The notes under the pieces were generated by a model that did no database searches, had not been told where the DNA came from, and worked only from the letters and a program-made list of their open reading frames with translations. Made by a program: the position numbers and the translations under genes. From Paraburkholderia ribeironis (GTDB lineage Bacteria > Pseudomonadota > Gammaproteobacteria > Burkholderiales > Burkholderiaceae), in NCBI RefSeq assembly GCF_900019265.1, contig NZ_CYGX02000016.1:1-36613 (forward strand): a stretch of 36,613 nt of DNA, read 5' to 3'. Below are positions 8,250 through 17,736 of the stretch, piece by piece (the first letter of the stretch is position 1; every line of letters begins with the position of its first letter).

Positions 8250-8269
8250 GTGCCGCCGCCGGTCGGCAC
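8250..8269 (+). promoter_or_regulatory. Hairpin next to thrS ribosome site (possible translational operator)
   Basis: GTGCCG / CGGCAC form a 6-bp stem with loop CCGCCGGT, ending 13 bases before the thrS ATG and adjoining the ACGGAGA ribosome site. The loop contains GGT, identical to a threonine anticodon. In E. coli ThrRS represses its own mRNA by binding tRNA-like leader hairpins; whether this is the same is inference. Confidence 0.3.
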
Positions 8270-8282
8270 CACGGAGAACGCA

Positions 8283-10190
8283 ATGGTTTCGATACGTCTG
8301 CCTGACGGTTCTGTTCGACAGTACGAGCATCCGGTGACCGTCGCCGAAGTGGCCGCCTCGATCGGCCCCGGCCTCGCAAAGGCCGCGCTCGGCGGCAAGA
8401 TCGACGGTGAGCTGGTCGATACGTCCGCGCTGATCGATCACGACGTGGCGCTCGCCATCGTCACCGAGAAAGATGCAGACGGTCTCGATATCATCCGTCA
8501 CTCCACGGCGCACCTGCTCGCGTACGCGGTGAAGGACCTGTACCCGGAAGCGCAAGTCACGATTGGCCCGGTCATCGACAACGGCTTCTACTACGACTTC
8601 GCGTACAACCGTCCGTTCACGCCGGAAGATCTCGAAAAGATCGAAAAGCGCATGCAGGAACTCGCGAAGAAAGACGAGCCGGTTTCGCGCCGCGTGGTGT
8701 CGCGCGGCGAAGCCGTCGACTACTTCAAGAGCATTGGCGAAAAGTACAAGGCAGAGATCATCGAATCGATTCCGTCCGGTGACGAGATCAAGCTGTACTC
8801 GCACGGTGGCTTTACCGATCTGTGCCGCGGCCCGCACGTGCCGTCCACCGGCAAGCTGAAAGTCTTCAAGCTGATGAAGGTGGCGGGTGCCTACTGGCGC
8901 GGCGATTCGAAGAACGAGCAGCTGCAGCGCATCTACGGTACGGCCTGGACCAGGAAGGAAGACCAGGAAGCGTATCTGCACATGCTCGAGGAGGCGGAGA
9001 AGCGCGACCACCGTAAGCTCGGCAAGCAGCTCGACCTGTTTCACATGCAGGACGAATCGCCGGGCATGGTGTTCTGGCATCCGCGCGGCTGGACGTTGTG
9101 GCAGCAGGTCGAGCAGTACATGCGCCGTCGCGTGAACGACGCCGGCTATCTCGAAATCAAGACGCCGATGATCATGGACCGCTCGCTGTGGGAAGCGTCG
9201 GGCCACTGGCAGAACTATCGTGAAAACATGTTCACGACGGAATCGGAAAAGCGCGACTACGCGATCAAGCCGATGAACTGCCCGGGTCACGTGCAGGTGT
9301 TCAATCACGGTTTGCGCTCGTATCGCGATCTGCCGCTGCGTTACGCGGAGTTTGGCTCGTGCCACCGCAACGAATCGTCGGGCGCGCTGCATGGTCTGAT
9401 GCGCGTGCGTGGCTTCGTTCAGGACGATGCCCACATCTTCTGCACGGAAGACCAGTTCATCAGCGAGTCGATCGCGTTCAACACGCTGGCGATGAGCGTC
9501 TACAAGGACTTCGGCTTCGAGAACGTCGAGATCAAGCTGTCGCTGCGCCCCGATGCGCGCGCCGGCACGGACGAGACTTGGGATCGCGCGGAGCAGGGGC
9601 TGCGCGAGGCGCTGACGGCCTGCGGCGTAAGCTGGGAGGAACTGTCGGGCGAGGGTGCGTTCTACGGCCCGAAGGTCGAATATCACATCAAGGACGCGCT
9701 CGGCCGCTCGTGGCAGTGCGGCACGTTGCAGCTCGATATGGTGCTGCCGGAGCGCCTCGGGGCAGAATACGTCGCGGAAGACAACAGCCGCCGCCGGCCG
9801 ATCATGCTGCACCGGGCAATCGTGGGTTCGATGGAGCGTTTTCTCGGTATTCTGATCGAGCACCATGCTGGTGCAATGCCTTCGTGGCTCGCACCGATGC
9901 AGGTCGTCGTGATGAATATCGCCGAAAGTCAGGCCGAATATGCGCAATCGCTAGCCCAATCGTTGCAAAAACAAGGGGTTAGAGTTGAGGCTGATTTGCG
10001 CAACGAGAAGATTAGCTATAAAATACGCGAGCACACGCTGGAAAAGGTGCCGTACCTACTGGTGGTCGGCGACAAAGAGCGTGAGGCCCAAACGGTAGCC
10101 GTGCGTGCCCGTGGTGGTGTCGATCTGGGCGTAATGCCCCTCGACACCTTCGTTGAGCGTCTGCGCCAGGACGTGCAGTCGTTCAACTGA
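8283..10190 (+). CDS. thrS: Threonine-tRNA ligase
   Basis: A 635-residue class II synthetase (E. coli 642) charging tRNA-Thr. Domains in order are TGS (1-60, [20 protein letters not shown]), the editing domain with HSTAH at 73-77, the catalytic core with zinc cysteine Cys333 in [10 protein letters not shown], motif 2 [20 protein letters not shown], motif 3 region [23 protein letters not shown] and the C-terminal anticodon-binding domain. ATG 8283 follows ACGGAGA. An upstream in-frame codon at 8190 lies within the terminator and is not credible. infC follows 50 bases later, the ancient thrS-infC-rpmI-rplT arrangement. Confidence 0.98.
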   Translation: MVSIRLPDGSVRQYEHPVTVAEVAASIGPGLAKAALGGKIDGELVDTSALIDHDVALAIVTEKDADGLDIIRHSTAHLLAYAVKDLYPEAQVTIGPVIDNGFYYDFAYNRPFTPEDLEKIEKRMQELAKKDEPVSRRVVSRGEAVDYFKSIGEKYKAEIIESIPSGDEIKLYSHGGFTDLCRGPHVPSTGKLKVFKLMKVAGAYWRGDSKNEQLQRIYGTAWTRKEDQEAYLHMLEEAEKRDHRKLGKQLDLFHMQDESPGMVFWHPRGWTLWQQVEQYMRRRVNDAGYLEIKTPMIMDRSLWEASGHWQNYRENMFTTESEKRDYAIKPMNCPGHVQVFNHGLRSYRDLPLRYAEFGSCHRNESSGALHGLMRVRGFVQDDAHIFCTEDQFISESIAFNTLAMSVYKDFGFENVEIKLSLRPDARAGTDETWDRAEQGLREALTACGVSWEELSGEGAFYGPKVEYHIKDALGRSWQCGTLQLDMVLPERLGAEYVAEDNSRRRPIMLHRAIVGSMERFLGILIEHHAGAMPSWLAPMQVVVMNIAESQAEYAQSLAQSLQKQGVRVEADLRNEKISYKIREHTLEKVPYLLVVGDKEREAQTVAVRARGGVDLGVMPLDTFVERLRQDVQSFN

Positions 10191-10221
10191 GCCACCTGGC
10201 AGCCCGGCTCGTTTTTTTTAA
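10189..10221 (+). terminator. Weak terminator-like element between thrS and infC
   Basis: GAGCC (overlapping the thrS stop) can pair with GGCTC 12 bases later, followed by GTTTTTTTTAATTTTT. The stem is short, so it could at most give partial termination between thrS and infC. Confidence 0.35.
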
Positions 10222-10240
10222 TTTTTAGAGGAAACGTAAC

Positions 10241-10765
10241 ATCGCTACTGATAAGTCTGCGCACCGCATCAACGGTGAAATTACAGCACCCGAGGTGCGT
10301 CTGGTCGGCGTCGAGAACGAACCGCTCGGCATCGTGAAACTCGCTGATGCGTTCCGCATGTCGGAACAGCAGGATGTCGATCTGGTTGAAATCGCGCCGC
10401 AAGCGGTTCCGCCGGTTTGCCGTTTGATGGATTACGGCAAGTTCAAGTACCAGGAAGCGAAGAAGCAGCACGAGGCCAAACTCAAGCAGAAGGTCATCCA
10501 GGTCAAGGAAGTCAAATTCCGCCCGGGTACCGACGACGGCGATTACAACGTCAAACTGCGCAACCTCGTCCGCTTCCTCGAAGACGGCGACAAGACGAAA
10601 ATCACGTTGCGTTTCCGGGGCCGCGAAATGGCGCACCAGGAAATCGGTATGCGCATGCTCGAGCGCCTGCGCACGGACCTCGACGAAGTCGGTCAGGTCG
10701 AGCAGATGCCGAAAATGGAAGGGCGCCAGATGATCATGGTGCTCGCCCCGAAGAAAAAGAAGTAA
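10241..10765 (+). CDS. infC: Translation initiation factor IF-3, non-canonical ATC start
   Basis: A 174-residue IF-3 (E. coli 180), which binds the 30S subunit and monitors start-codon pairing. There is no ATG at the N-terminus. The frame ATC-GCT-ACT-GAT-AAG-TCT begins 10 bases after AGAGGA and encodes the expected (M)[13 protein letters not shown], so ATC 10241 is the start. Starting at the GTG at 10295 would remove the conserved N-terminal segment. Conserved blocks are [34 protein letters not shown] and the C-terminal domain [18 protein letters not shown] with [20 protein letters not shown]-type starts are a known autoregulatory device of infC, because IF-3 discriminates against them. Confidence 0.96.
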   Translation: MATDKSAHRINGEITAPEVRLVGVENEPLGIVKLADAFRMSEQQDVDLVEIAPQAVPPVCRLMDYGKFKYQEAKKQHEAKLKQKVIQVKEVKFRPGTDDGDYNVKLRNLVRFLEDGDKTKITLRFRGREMAHQEIGMRMLERLRTDLDEVGQVEQMPKMEGRQMIMVLAPKKKK

Positions 10766-11012
10766 GCGGCCGGACCAGTGGCGCGCCACGTGGCGCGCAT
10801 TCTGGTGGCGAAAGTTTGAAGTGATGCGGTGCCGGGTGTCCGGCGCGGTATCGGCAGGTTTCGGAACTGCGTGCATGCAAGTGCGCGCTGCTTCCTGAAA
10901 GCGGCCGCGGGGTATCCCGGCGGTCTGCATACCAAGTGGAATGGGTTTCGAAGGGCGGGGCATGGCCATCTGGCCGACCGCACACCCATATCCATCTAAT
11001 AATGGAGTTGTC
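10766..11012 (+). promoter_or_regulatory. 247-base infC-rpmI leader, candidate r-protein autoregulatory region
   Basis: No gene is seen here. It is GC-rich with GTGGCGCGCCACGTGGCGCGC near its start, which contains the self-complementary TGGCGCGCCA, and further short dyads. In E. coli and Bacillus, L20 represses the rpmI-rplT mRNA by binding its leader. The unusual length of this gap fits such a role, but no specific L20 motif was proven. Confidence 0.35.
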
Positions 11013-11210
11013 ATGCCGAAGATGAAGACCAAGAAGAGTGCTGCAAAGCGCTTCGTGGTGCGTCCGGGCGGTACCGTCAAGCGCGGTCAGGCCTTCAAGC
11101 GCCACATTCTTACCAAGAAGACCACCAAGAACAAACGCCATCTGCGCGGTTCGACGGCAGTTCATGATTCCGATCTGAACTCCGTTCGTGCAATGCTGCC
11201 GTTCGCTTAA
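11013..11210 (+). CDS. rpmI: 50S ribosomal protein L35
   Basis: A 65-residue basic protein, exactly the family length. [14 protein letters not shown] at the start and KHxLxxK-type basic stretches ([18 protein letters not shown]) are diagnostic of bL35. ATG 11013 follows GGAGTTGTC; a longer in-frame start at 10941 is not supported. It is a component of the large subunit, next to rplT (29-base gap), with which it is co-transcribed. Confidence 0.98.
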   Translation: MPKMKTKKSAAKRFVVRPGGTVKRGQAFKRHILTKKTTKNKRHLRGSTAVHDSDLNSVRAMLPFA

Positions 11211-11239
11211 CCCTTAACCGAAACTCATAGGAGCGAAAC

Positions 11240-11599
11240 ATGCCTCGAGTAAAACGTGGGGTTACCGCACGGGCCCGTCACAAGAAGATCATCAAGCTGG
11301 CCAAGGGTTACCGCGGCCGTCGCAATAACGTCTATCGCATCGCCAAGCAGGCGGTCATGCGCGCAGGCCAGTACGCCTATCGCGATCGCCGCAACAAGAA
11401 GCGTGTGTTCCGCGCACTGTGGATCACGCGTATCAACGCGGCGGTGCGTCAGCACGACATGACGTACAGCGTGTTCATCAACGGCCTGAAGAAGGCTTCG
11501 ATCGAACTCGACCGCAAGGTGCTGGCCGACATGGCTGTGTTCGACAAGGCTGCTTTTGCTGCGATCGTTCAGCAGGTGAAAGCCGCCGTTGCAGCCTGA
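11240..11599 (+). CDS. rplT: 50S ribosomal protein L20
   Basis: A 119-residue bL20, normal length. The N-terminal extension [19 protein letters not shown] and the RNA-binding globular part ([23 protein letters not shown]) are conserved. It binds 23S rRNA early in 50S assembly and in several bacteria represses its own operon. ATAGGAGCGAAAC precedes ATG 11240. A strong terminator follows 67 bases after the stop, ending the thrS-infC-rpmI-rplT unit. Confidence 0.98.
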
Positions 11600-11666
11600 T
11601 TGCGCTTCTGGCAATTAAAACTGCGTGGTTCGTTGCAGCGAACATCCGGTAGTCCCGGTGACGCTG

Positions 11667-11706
11667 CAACAAAAACGGGGCTCCTCACCGAGCCCCGTTT
11701 TTGTTG
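11667..11706 (+). terminator. Strong terminator after rplT
   Basis: A perfect 17-bp dyad: CAACAAAAACGGGGCTC and its complement flank a CTCACC loop. The GC core CGGGGCTC/GAGCCCCG is followed by TTTTT and preceded by AAAAA, so it can work in both directions. Confidence 0.93.
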
Positions 11707-11757
11707 GTAGAACCAGTTTTGTTTCGATAGAACACTGACGTTGAAATGATGGGATCA

Positions 11758-12771
11758 ATGGATCTGGACCAGATTGTCGCCGACGCGCAAAAAGCCTTCG
11801 CAGAAGCCTCCGACGTCACCACCCTCGAGAACGAGAAAGCGCGCTTTCTCGGTAAATCGGGTGCGCTGACCGAGCTGTTGAAGGGCCTTGGCAAACTCGA
11901 TCCCGAAACGCGCAAGACTGAAGGCGCACGGATCAACCTCGTCAAGCAACAGGTGGAGGCCGCGTTGACGGCCCGCCGTCAGGCGCTGGCCGACGCGTTG
12001 CTGAATCAGCGCCTCGCCGCTGAAGCCATCGACGTCACACTGCCGGGCCGCGGCACTGATGCAGGCAGTCTGCATCCGGTGATGCGTACGTGGGAGCGCG
12101 TCGAACAGATTTTCCGTACCATCGGATTCGACGTGGCCGATGGCCCGGAGATCGAGACCGACTGGTACAACTTCACCTCGCTGAACAGCCCGGAAAACCA
12201 TCCGGCGCGTTCGATGCAGGACACTTTCTACGTCGACGGCAAGGACGCCGATGGTCGAGCGCTGCTGCTGCGCACGCACACGAGCCCGATGCAGGTGCGC
12301 TACGCGCGCACCAACACGCCGCCGATCAAGGTCATCGTGCCGGGCCGCACGTACCGTGTGGACAGCGACGCCACGCATTCGCCGATGTTCAACCAGGTCG
12401 AAGGACTGTGGATCGACGAGAACATCAGCTTCGCGGACCTGAAGGGCGTCTACACGGACTTCCTGAAAAAATTCTTCGAACGCGACGACATTCTCGTGCG
12501 CTTCCGTCCGTCGTATTTTCCGTTCACCGAACCGTCGGCCGAGATCGACATGCTGTTCGAAACGGGCAAGAACGCCGGCAAGTGGCTCGAAATTTCGGGC
12601 TCGGGCCAGGTTCACCCCACGGTGATCCGCAACATGGGCCTCGACCCGGAGCGCTACATCGGCTTTGCTTTCGGCAGCGGCCTCGAGAGGCTGACGATGT
12701 TGCGCTATGGCGTGCAAGACCTGCGTCTGTTCTTCGAAAACGACCTGCGTTTCCTGCGTCAATTCGCGTGA
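11758..12771 (+). CDS. pheS: Phenylalanine-tRNA ligase, alpha subunit
   Basis: A 337-residue catalytic subunit of the alpha2-beta2 synthetase. The N-terminal coiled-coil arm (about 1-95) is followed by the class II core, with [22 protein letters not shown] (motif 1 region), [20 protein letters not shown] and motif 3 [13 protein letters not shown] near the C-terminus. Two in-frame ATGs lie 9 and 12 bases upstream (11749, 11746). The ATG at 11758 gives the [15 protein letters not shown]-terminus and the usual length. pheT follows after 159 bases. Confidence 0.97.
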   Translation: MDLDQIVADAQKAFAEASDVTTLENEKARFLGKSGALTELLKGLGKLDPETRKTEGARINLVKQQVEAALTARRQALADALLNQRLAAEAIDVTLPGRGTDAGSLHPVMRTWERVEQIFRTIGFDVADGPEIETDWYNFTSLNSPENHPARSMQDTFYVDGKDADGRALLLRTHTSPMQVRYARTNTPPIKVIVPGRTYRVDSDATHSPMFNQVEGLWIDENISFADLKGVYTDFLKKFFERDDILVRFRPSYFPFTEPSAEIDMLFETGKNAGKWLEISGSGQVHPTVIRNMGLDPERYIGFAFGSGLERLTMLRYGVQDLRLFFENDLRFLRQFA

Positions 12772-12930
12772 ACCGGCGCGTACGAGCGCGACTAGCATAG
12801 AGCGCGGTATCGCACGCAATGCGAGCCGAGCGCAGCGTCCCCGGCGGTGCCGGATGATTCGGCTGAATACCGAGTCGCCAGAGGCAACTGCCGGACGTGG
12901 ACCCAACCTGATCAGAACGTACACAGAACC

Positions 12931-15366
12931 ATGCAATTCCCGGAATCCTGGCTGAGAACCTTTGTCGATCCGCAACTGACGACCGATGAACTGTCGCACG
13001 CGTTGACGATGGCCGGTCTCGAAGTCGAAGACCTGCGGCCGGCCGCGCCGCCGACCTCGAAGATCGTCGTCGGCCAGGTGCTGGAAGTCGTCAAGCACCC
13101 GGACGCGGACAAGCTCAACGTGTGTCAGGTCGACGCCGGCACGGGCGCGACGCTGAACATCGTGTGCGGTGCGCCGAACGTCGCGCCGGGCATCAAGGTG
13201 CCGGTCGCGCTGGTGGGCGCGCAATTGCCGCCGGCCGAAGAGGGCGGCACACCGTTCGCGATCAAGCTCTCCAAGCTGCGCGGCGTGGAAAGCCAGGGCA
13301 TGCTGTGCTCGGCACGCGAGCTGAAGCTCTCGGAAGATCATAGCGGCCTGATGATCCTGCCGGAAGCGACGCCGATTGGCCAGGACATCCGCGCGACGCT
13401 GAACCTCGACGACACCGTTTTTGAAATCAAGCTCACGCCGAACAAGGCGGACTGCCTGTCGGTGTTCGGCGTGGCGCGCGAAACGTCGGCGATCACCGGC
13501 GCACCGCTGCGCCCGCTCGTGATCAAACCGGCCGACGTCAAGCTCGAAGAAACGCTGCCGGTCAAAATCTCGGCCCCCGATCTGTGCGGCCGCTTCTCGG
13601 GCCGCGTGATCCGCGGCGTGAACGCGCGCGCGAAGTCGCCGCACTGGATGGTCGAGCGGCTCGAGCGCTCGGGTCAGCGCAGCATCTCCGCGCTGGTCGA
13701 CATCTCGAACTATGTGATGCTCGAACTGGGCCGCCCGTCGCACGTGTTCGATCTCGACAAGATCCACGGCGGCATGGACGTGCGTTGGGGCCGCAAGGGC
13801 GAAACGCTCAAGCTGCTGAATGGCAACACCGTCGAACTCGATGAAACCGTCGGCGTGATCGCTGACGAGCGGCACATCGAAAGTCTCGCGGGCATCATGG
13901 GCGGCGACAGCACGGCAGTCACGCTCGACACCACCAACATCTATCTCGAAGCCGCGTTCTGGTGGCCGGATAGCATTCGTGGCCGCTCGCGCAAGTACAA
14001 CTTCTCCACCGACGCCGGTCACCGCTTCGAGCGCGGCGTTGACTATGCGACGACCGTCGAACACATCGAGCGCATCACGCAGCTGATCCTCGATATCTGC
14101 GGCGGCGCGGCCGGCCCGGTCGACGATCAGATCGTCAACGTGCCGCAGCGCGAGCCCGTGAAGATGCGCGTCTCGCGAGCGAACCGCATCATCGGCATCG
14201 CGATCGATGCGGACGAAATCGCGCAGATCTTCACGCGCCTCGGTCTCACGTTCGAGCGCGACGGCGACACGTTCTCGGTGATGCCGCCGTCGTACCGCTT
14301 CGATATCGAAATCGAAGAGGACCTGATCGAAGAAGTCGCGCGCATCTACGGCTTCGAAAAGATCCCGGCGCGTCCGCCCGTCGCGACCAGCGAAATGCTC
14401 GCGACCAACGAAACGCAACGCTCGATCCACGTGATCCGCCACGCGCTCGCCGCCCGCGATTACGCGGAAACGGTCAACTTCAGTTTCGTCGACGCCGAGT
14501 GGGAGCAGGACTTCGCCGGCAACGACCAGCCGGTCCGTCTGCTCAATCCGATCGCAAGCCAGTTGTCGGTGATGCGCACCTCGCTGTTCGGCAGCCTGAT
14601 CAACGTGCTGCGTACCAACCTGAACCGTCGCGCGGCCGATCGCGTGCGTGTGTTCGAAGCCGGACGCGTGTTCCTGCACGATCCGTCGATCAAGGCCGGC
14701 GAGTTGACGGTCGAAGGTTTTGCGCAGCCGAAGATGCTCGGCGCGCTGGCCTACGGTCCGGTGCTCGACGAGCAGTGGGGCGCGCCGACACGCATGGTCG
14801 ACTACTTCGATATGAAGGCCGATCTGGAAGCGCTGCTGGCGCCGGCGGTGGCGCATTTCGTGAAAGCGGAGCACCCAGCGCTGCATCCGGGACGTAGCGC
14901 GCGTATCGAACTGAATGGTCGCGCGGTCGGCTGGATTGGCGAATTGCATCCGCGCTGGATGCAGAAATACGATTTACCGCATGCGCCGATTCTGTTTGAA
15001 ATCGAAGCGGAAACATTAATGCAGCGTATATTGCCCACTCCGGCGGACGTCTCTAAATTCCCGCCGGTGCGTCGTGATATTGCGGTGGTCGTCGACCAGA
15101 AAATCGAGGTTCAGGCGCTGCTGGACGAGCTTCAGAAGGCCCAGTCCGAGGCGGCCTGCAAGAGCGTCCAGAAGGTTGCACTTTTTGACGAATTTCGTCC
15201 AAAATCAAATACTTCCGGTGGCCTGGCTGCTCACGAGAAAAGCCTTGCGTTCCGTGTGACCTTGCAAGATACTGGCGGAACCCTTCAGGATGAAACGGTC
15301 GATCTGGCCATTCAGACTCTGGTGGAACGTCTGGCTCGAGTATATGGCGCACGGTTGCGCGGATAA
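12931..15366 (+). CDS. pheT: Phenylalanine-tRNA ligase, beta subunit
   Basis: An 811-residue beta subunit. Visible domains are the tRNA-binding EMAP/OB domain (about 40-150, [18 protein letters not shown]), the B3/B4 editing region (about 210-370), the B5 domain (about 400-480, [21 protein letters not shown]), the core-like region ([20 protein letters not shown]) and the C-terminal ferredoxin-like anticodon domain ([13 protein letters not shown] to the end). It pairs with PheS and removes mis-charged Tyr. ATG 12931 has only a weak ribosome site. The last 360 bases are less GC-biased than the rest. It is followed by ihfA, the common proteobacterial order. Confidence 0.97.
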   Translation: MQFPESWLRTFVDPQLTTDELSHALTMAGLEVEDLRPAAPPTSKIVVGQVLEVVKHPDADKLNVCQVDAGTGATLNIVCGAPNVAPGIKVPVALVGAQLPPAEEGGTPFAIKLSKLRGVESQGMLCSARELKLSEDHSGLMILPEATPIGQDIRATLNLDDTVFEIKLTPNKADCLSVFGVARETSAITGAPLRPLVIKPADVKLEETLPVKISAPDLCGRFSGRVIRGVNARAKSPHWMVERLERSGQRSISALVDISNYVMLELGRPSHVFDLDKIHGGMDVRWGRKGETLKLLNGNTVELDETVGVIADERHIESLAGIMGGDSTAVTLDTTNIYLEAAFWWPDSIRGRSRKYNFSTDAGHRFERGVDYATTVEHIERITQLILDICGGAAGPVDDQIVNVPQREPVKMRVSRANRIIGIAIDADEIAQIFTRLGLTFERDGDTFSVMPPSYRFDIEIEEDLIEEVARIYGFEKIPARPPVATSEMLATNETQRSIHVIRHALAARDYAETVNFSFVDAEWEQDFAGNDQPVRLLNPIASQLSVMRTSLFGSLINVLRTNLNRRAADRVRVFEAGRVFLHDPSIKAGELTVEGFAQPKMLGALAYGPVLDEQWGAPTRMVDYFDMKADLEALLAPAVAHFVKAEHPALHPGRSARIELNGRAVGWIGELHPRWMQKYDLPHAPILFEIEAETLMQRILPTPADVSKFPPVRRDIAVVVDQKIEVQALLDELQKAQSEAACKSVQKVALFDEFRPKSNTSGGLAAHEKSLAFRVTLQDTGGTLQDETVDLAIQTLVERLARVYGARLRG

Positions 15367-15435
15367 CCCGCATTTAACAATGGCGTGGCTGTTTCCGCAT
15401 CCTTTGTTATCTGCTTGGCGCGCCATTTGATAGAT

Positions 15436-15846
15436 ATGAATGAAATGAACTCGAGTGATTTCGAAGCCCTTCTTACGGCGCAACGCAGCGCCATGATTCG
15501 CGATATTCCGACATCACCCGCCGTCGTTTCCGCTGAAACGCCGACGCTCACCAAGGCTGAACTTGCCGAGTTGCTGTTCGACAATGTCGGGCTCAACAAG
15601 CGGGAAGCGAAAGACATGGTCGAGGCGTTTTTCGAGGTGATCCGCGATGCGCTGGAGAGTGGCGACAGCGTGAAGTTGTCGGGGTTCGGCAACTTCCAGT
15701 TGCGTGACAAGCCCCAGCGTCCCGGCAGAAACCCGAAGACTGGCGAGGCGATTCCAATCGCCGCGCGTCGCGTTGTGACGTTCCATGCAAGTCAGAAGCT
15801 GAAAGCGCTGGTTGAGAACGGCGCTGAAGCGAGCTTGGCGCGCTGA
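15436..15846 (+). CDS. ihfA: Integration host factor, alpha subunit
   Basis: A 136-residue HU/IHF-family DNA-bending protein. The conserved domain begins at [29 protein letters not shown] and includes [37 protein letters not shown], with the proline-containing beta-arm. About 37 N-terminal residues precede the E. coli-like start, a known beta-proteobacterial extension. The start is uncertain: ATG 15436, 15445 and 15493 are all in frame and none has a clear ribosome site. It binds as a heterodimer with IhfB. Its position pheT-ihfA-merR matches other proteobacteria. Confidence 0.93.
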   Translation: MNEMNSSDFEALLTAQRSAMIRDIPTSPAVVSAETPTLTKAELAELLFDNVGLNKREAKDMVEAFFEVIRDALESGDSVKLSGFGNFQLRDKPQRPGRNPKTGEAIPIAARRVVTFHASQKLKALVENGAEASLAR

Positions 15847-15890
15847 TCGACTGGCGCGCCCGCGCAACCCACCACGACGGCTAACTGACG

Positions 15891-16316
15891 ATGACAGCGA
15901 CGATCGAAAAAGTCGTCTTGCCTCCAATTCCGGCGAAGCGCTACTTCACGATTGGTGAGGTCAGCGAACTATGCGGTGTGAAACCGCATGTCTTGCGTTA
16001 CTGGGAGCAGGAGTTCACTCAGTTGAGGCCGGTCAAGCGGCGCGGCAATCGCCGGTATTACCAGCATCATGAGGTGCTGTTGATCCGGCGGATTCGTGAA
16101 TTGCTCTATGAACAGGGTTTCACGATCAACGGCGCGCGCAACCGGCTCGATTCGCATGGTGGTAGCGCGCACGGTGCGCCGGCGGCCTCGGTCGAGGAAG
16201 GCGAGGGCGTCGAGGTGCAGGCGGCGTCGCCGGCTGCGACGGCCGCGACCGCCGCGGTGGATGTCGAGCAGTTGCGCAAGGAATTGCAGCAAGTGATCGA
16301 TCGGTTGGGTCATTAG
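15891..16316 (+). CDS. MerR-family transcriptional regulator
   Basis: A 141-residue protein with an N-terminal MerR winged helix (about 17-85: YFTIGEVSELCGVKPHVLRYWEQEF, then RRGNRRYYQHHEVLLIRRIRELLY). An Ala/Glu-rich linker (about 95-125) and a short C-terminal helix suited to dimerisation (VEQLRKELQQVIDRLGH) follow. There is no cysteine-rich effector loop, so metal sensing is unlikely. It lies 44 bases after ihfA, where an uncharacterised MerR protein is commonly found. Its target is unknown. Confidence 0.9.
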   Translation: MTATIEKVVLPPIPAKRYFTIGEVSELCGVKPHVLRYWEQEFTQLRPVKRRGNRRYYQHHEVLLIRRIRELLYEQGFTINGARNRLDSHGGSAHGAPAASVEEGEGVEVQAASPAATAATAAVDVEQLRKELQQVIDRLGH

Positions 16317-16339
16317 TTCACTTTGTTCGTGCGAAGCCG

Positions 16340-16368
16340 TTCTAATCGAATGAAGTGTCTGTTATAAT
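16340..16368 (+). promoter_or_regulatory. Promoter of tRNA-Pro
   Basis: A perfect -10 TATAAT at 16363-16368 lies 11 bases before the tRNA. The -35 position (TTCTAA, 17-base spacing) is weak. Confidence 0.7.
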
Positions 16369-16379
16369 TTCATGCTGTT

Positions 16380-16457
<78 letters not shown>

Positions 16458-16464
16458 TAGATAT

Positions 16465-16500
16465 AAGGCTCTCAGGGTTTCGACTCCGAGGGCCTTTTTG
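16465..16500 (+). terminator. Terminator after tRNA-Pro, island side
   Basis: AAGGCTCTC pairs, with one G-T pair, with GAGGGCCTT around a loop, followed by TTTTTG. It lies just after attL, so it ends the tRNA transcript in the present arrangement. Confidence 0.78.
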
Positions 16501-17736
16501 TTTCTCATGCCGTGATCCTGCTTTACATGACCGATGATCGGCTCGATGGCCTGTCGGCGCTTCAGCCACCGCCGCTGGGGCGCAGACAGCGTCCGGCTCT
16601 TGCCGCGATGCACGACCTGTACCGGCGCAACGTCGGCATCGGCGCCGCGAAACCCGGGATCGACCAGCGCCGTCTTCGCCCGGGATGCGCCGTGCACATC
16701 CTGTAACAGGATCGACGTCTGTTCGAGCTGTTCAGCCAAGGTGTGGCCGTCGTAGGGGTTGCCCGGAAACGCACGCGCGCCGACGATCAGGCCTTGCTTC
16801 TCCGTGATCGCCAGGCTGACCTTGACGCCGAACTCATAGGGCTGCCGCGCCTTGCCCTTGCCGATACACTCAACCTCGGGGGCGTGAAGTGCATACAGCT
16901 TATTCTTGTCCTTCGGACGCTGACGGCAGATTCGCCACGCCCGTTCCAGCCAGACGCGAAGCTGTACTTGCTGTGACTCCGATGCCTCGGGCAGCTTGCG
17001 CTCGATGTCTCGCAGCAGTCGCCCCAGCACCGTGCGTTGTCGTTTGAGCACGCGACGCAGGCGCCTGAACTGTTTGGCGTGCGCGTAGCCGCCGGCACGG
17101 CGGCGCAGACGCTTGCCCTCGCGTTCGTAGGTCTGCTTCAGGGTCAGCCCCGCGCGCTGCGCCAGTTGCACAAGTTTGGTACGCGCCACATCAAGCAGGC
17201 GACTGTCTGTCGGATACGCAATTGCCTTCTCCTGTACCGTGGTGTCAACGATCACGCGTTCGAATTCAGCTGGCGTTACCGCCTTCATGCGCACAGCGGC
17301 AGCGATCGTTGTCGCCAGCAACTCCTCGACACCCGCTTCGCCCAGCGCTTGCCGCAAACGCACCAGGTTGGTCGGGTCACACGGCAGGCAGGGCTGAAAG
17401 TACTCCTCGCCGCAGAAGAACTGGAAGTACACGTCCTGCGCCCAGCGCTCGCACACCGACTCGTCGCTTTCGTTGTACGCGTGCTTCAGGTAGAGCAGAC
17501 CGACCATCAGCCGAACCGGCAAGCGCGGCCGACCCGCAACACTCACACCCGCACCGGCGAGCGCTGGCGCAACACCGAACAGATCGACGTCTTCACTGGC
17601 CTGGCCTTCACGAGCACGCCGCACGAACACCGCTGACAGTGTCGCTTCGATCGATGGCCACGGCATCCTCGTCGCCAGTATTGCCAGCGCATGACGAAGA
17701 TCGATCATCGCGTCCGAAGGGGCGGTCTACTTACTG

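Noticed and set aside
8106..9947. A 613-codon open frame antisense to thrS
   Set aside because: Same GC-driven shadow effect; no ribosome site and low-complexity Arg/His composition.
11755..14949. A 1064-codon open frame antisense to pheS and pheT
   Set aside because: It lies opposite two certain genes. GC-rich codon use makes stops rare on the opposite strand, and its Arg/His/Asp-rich translation has no domain-like pattern.
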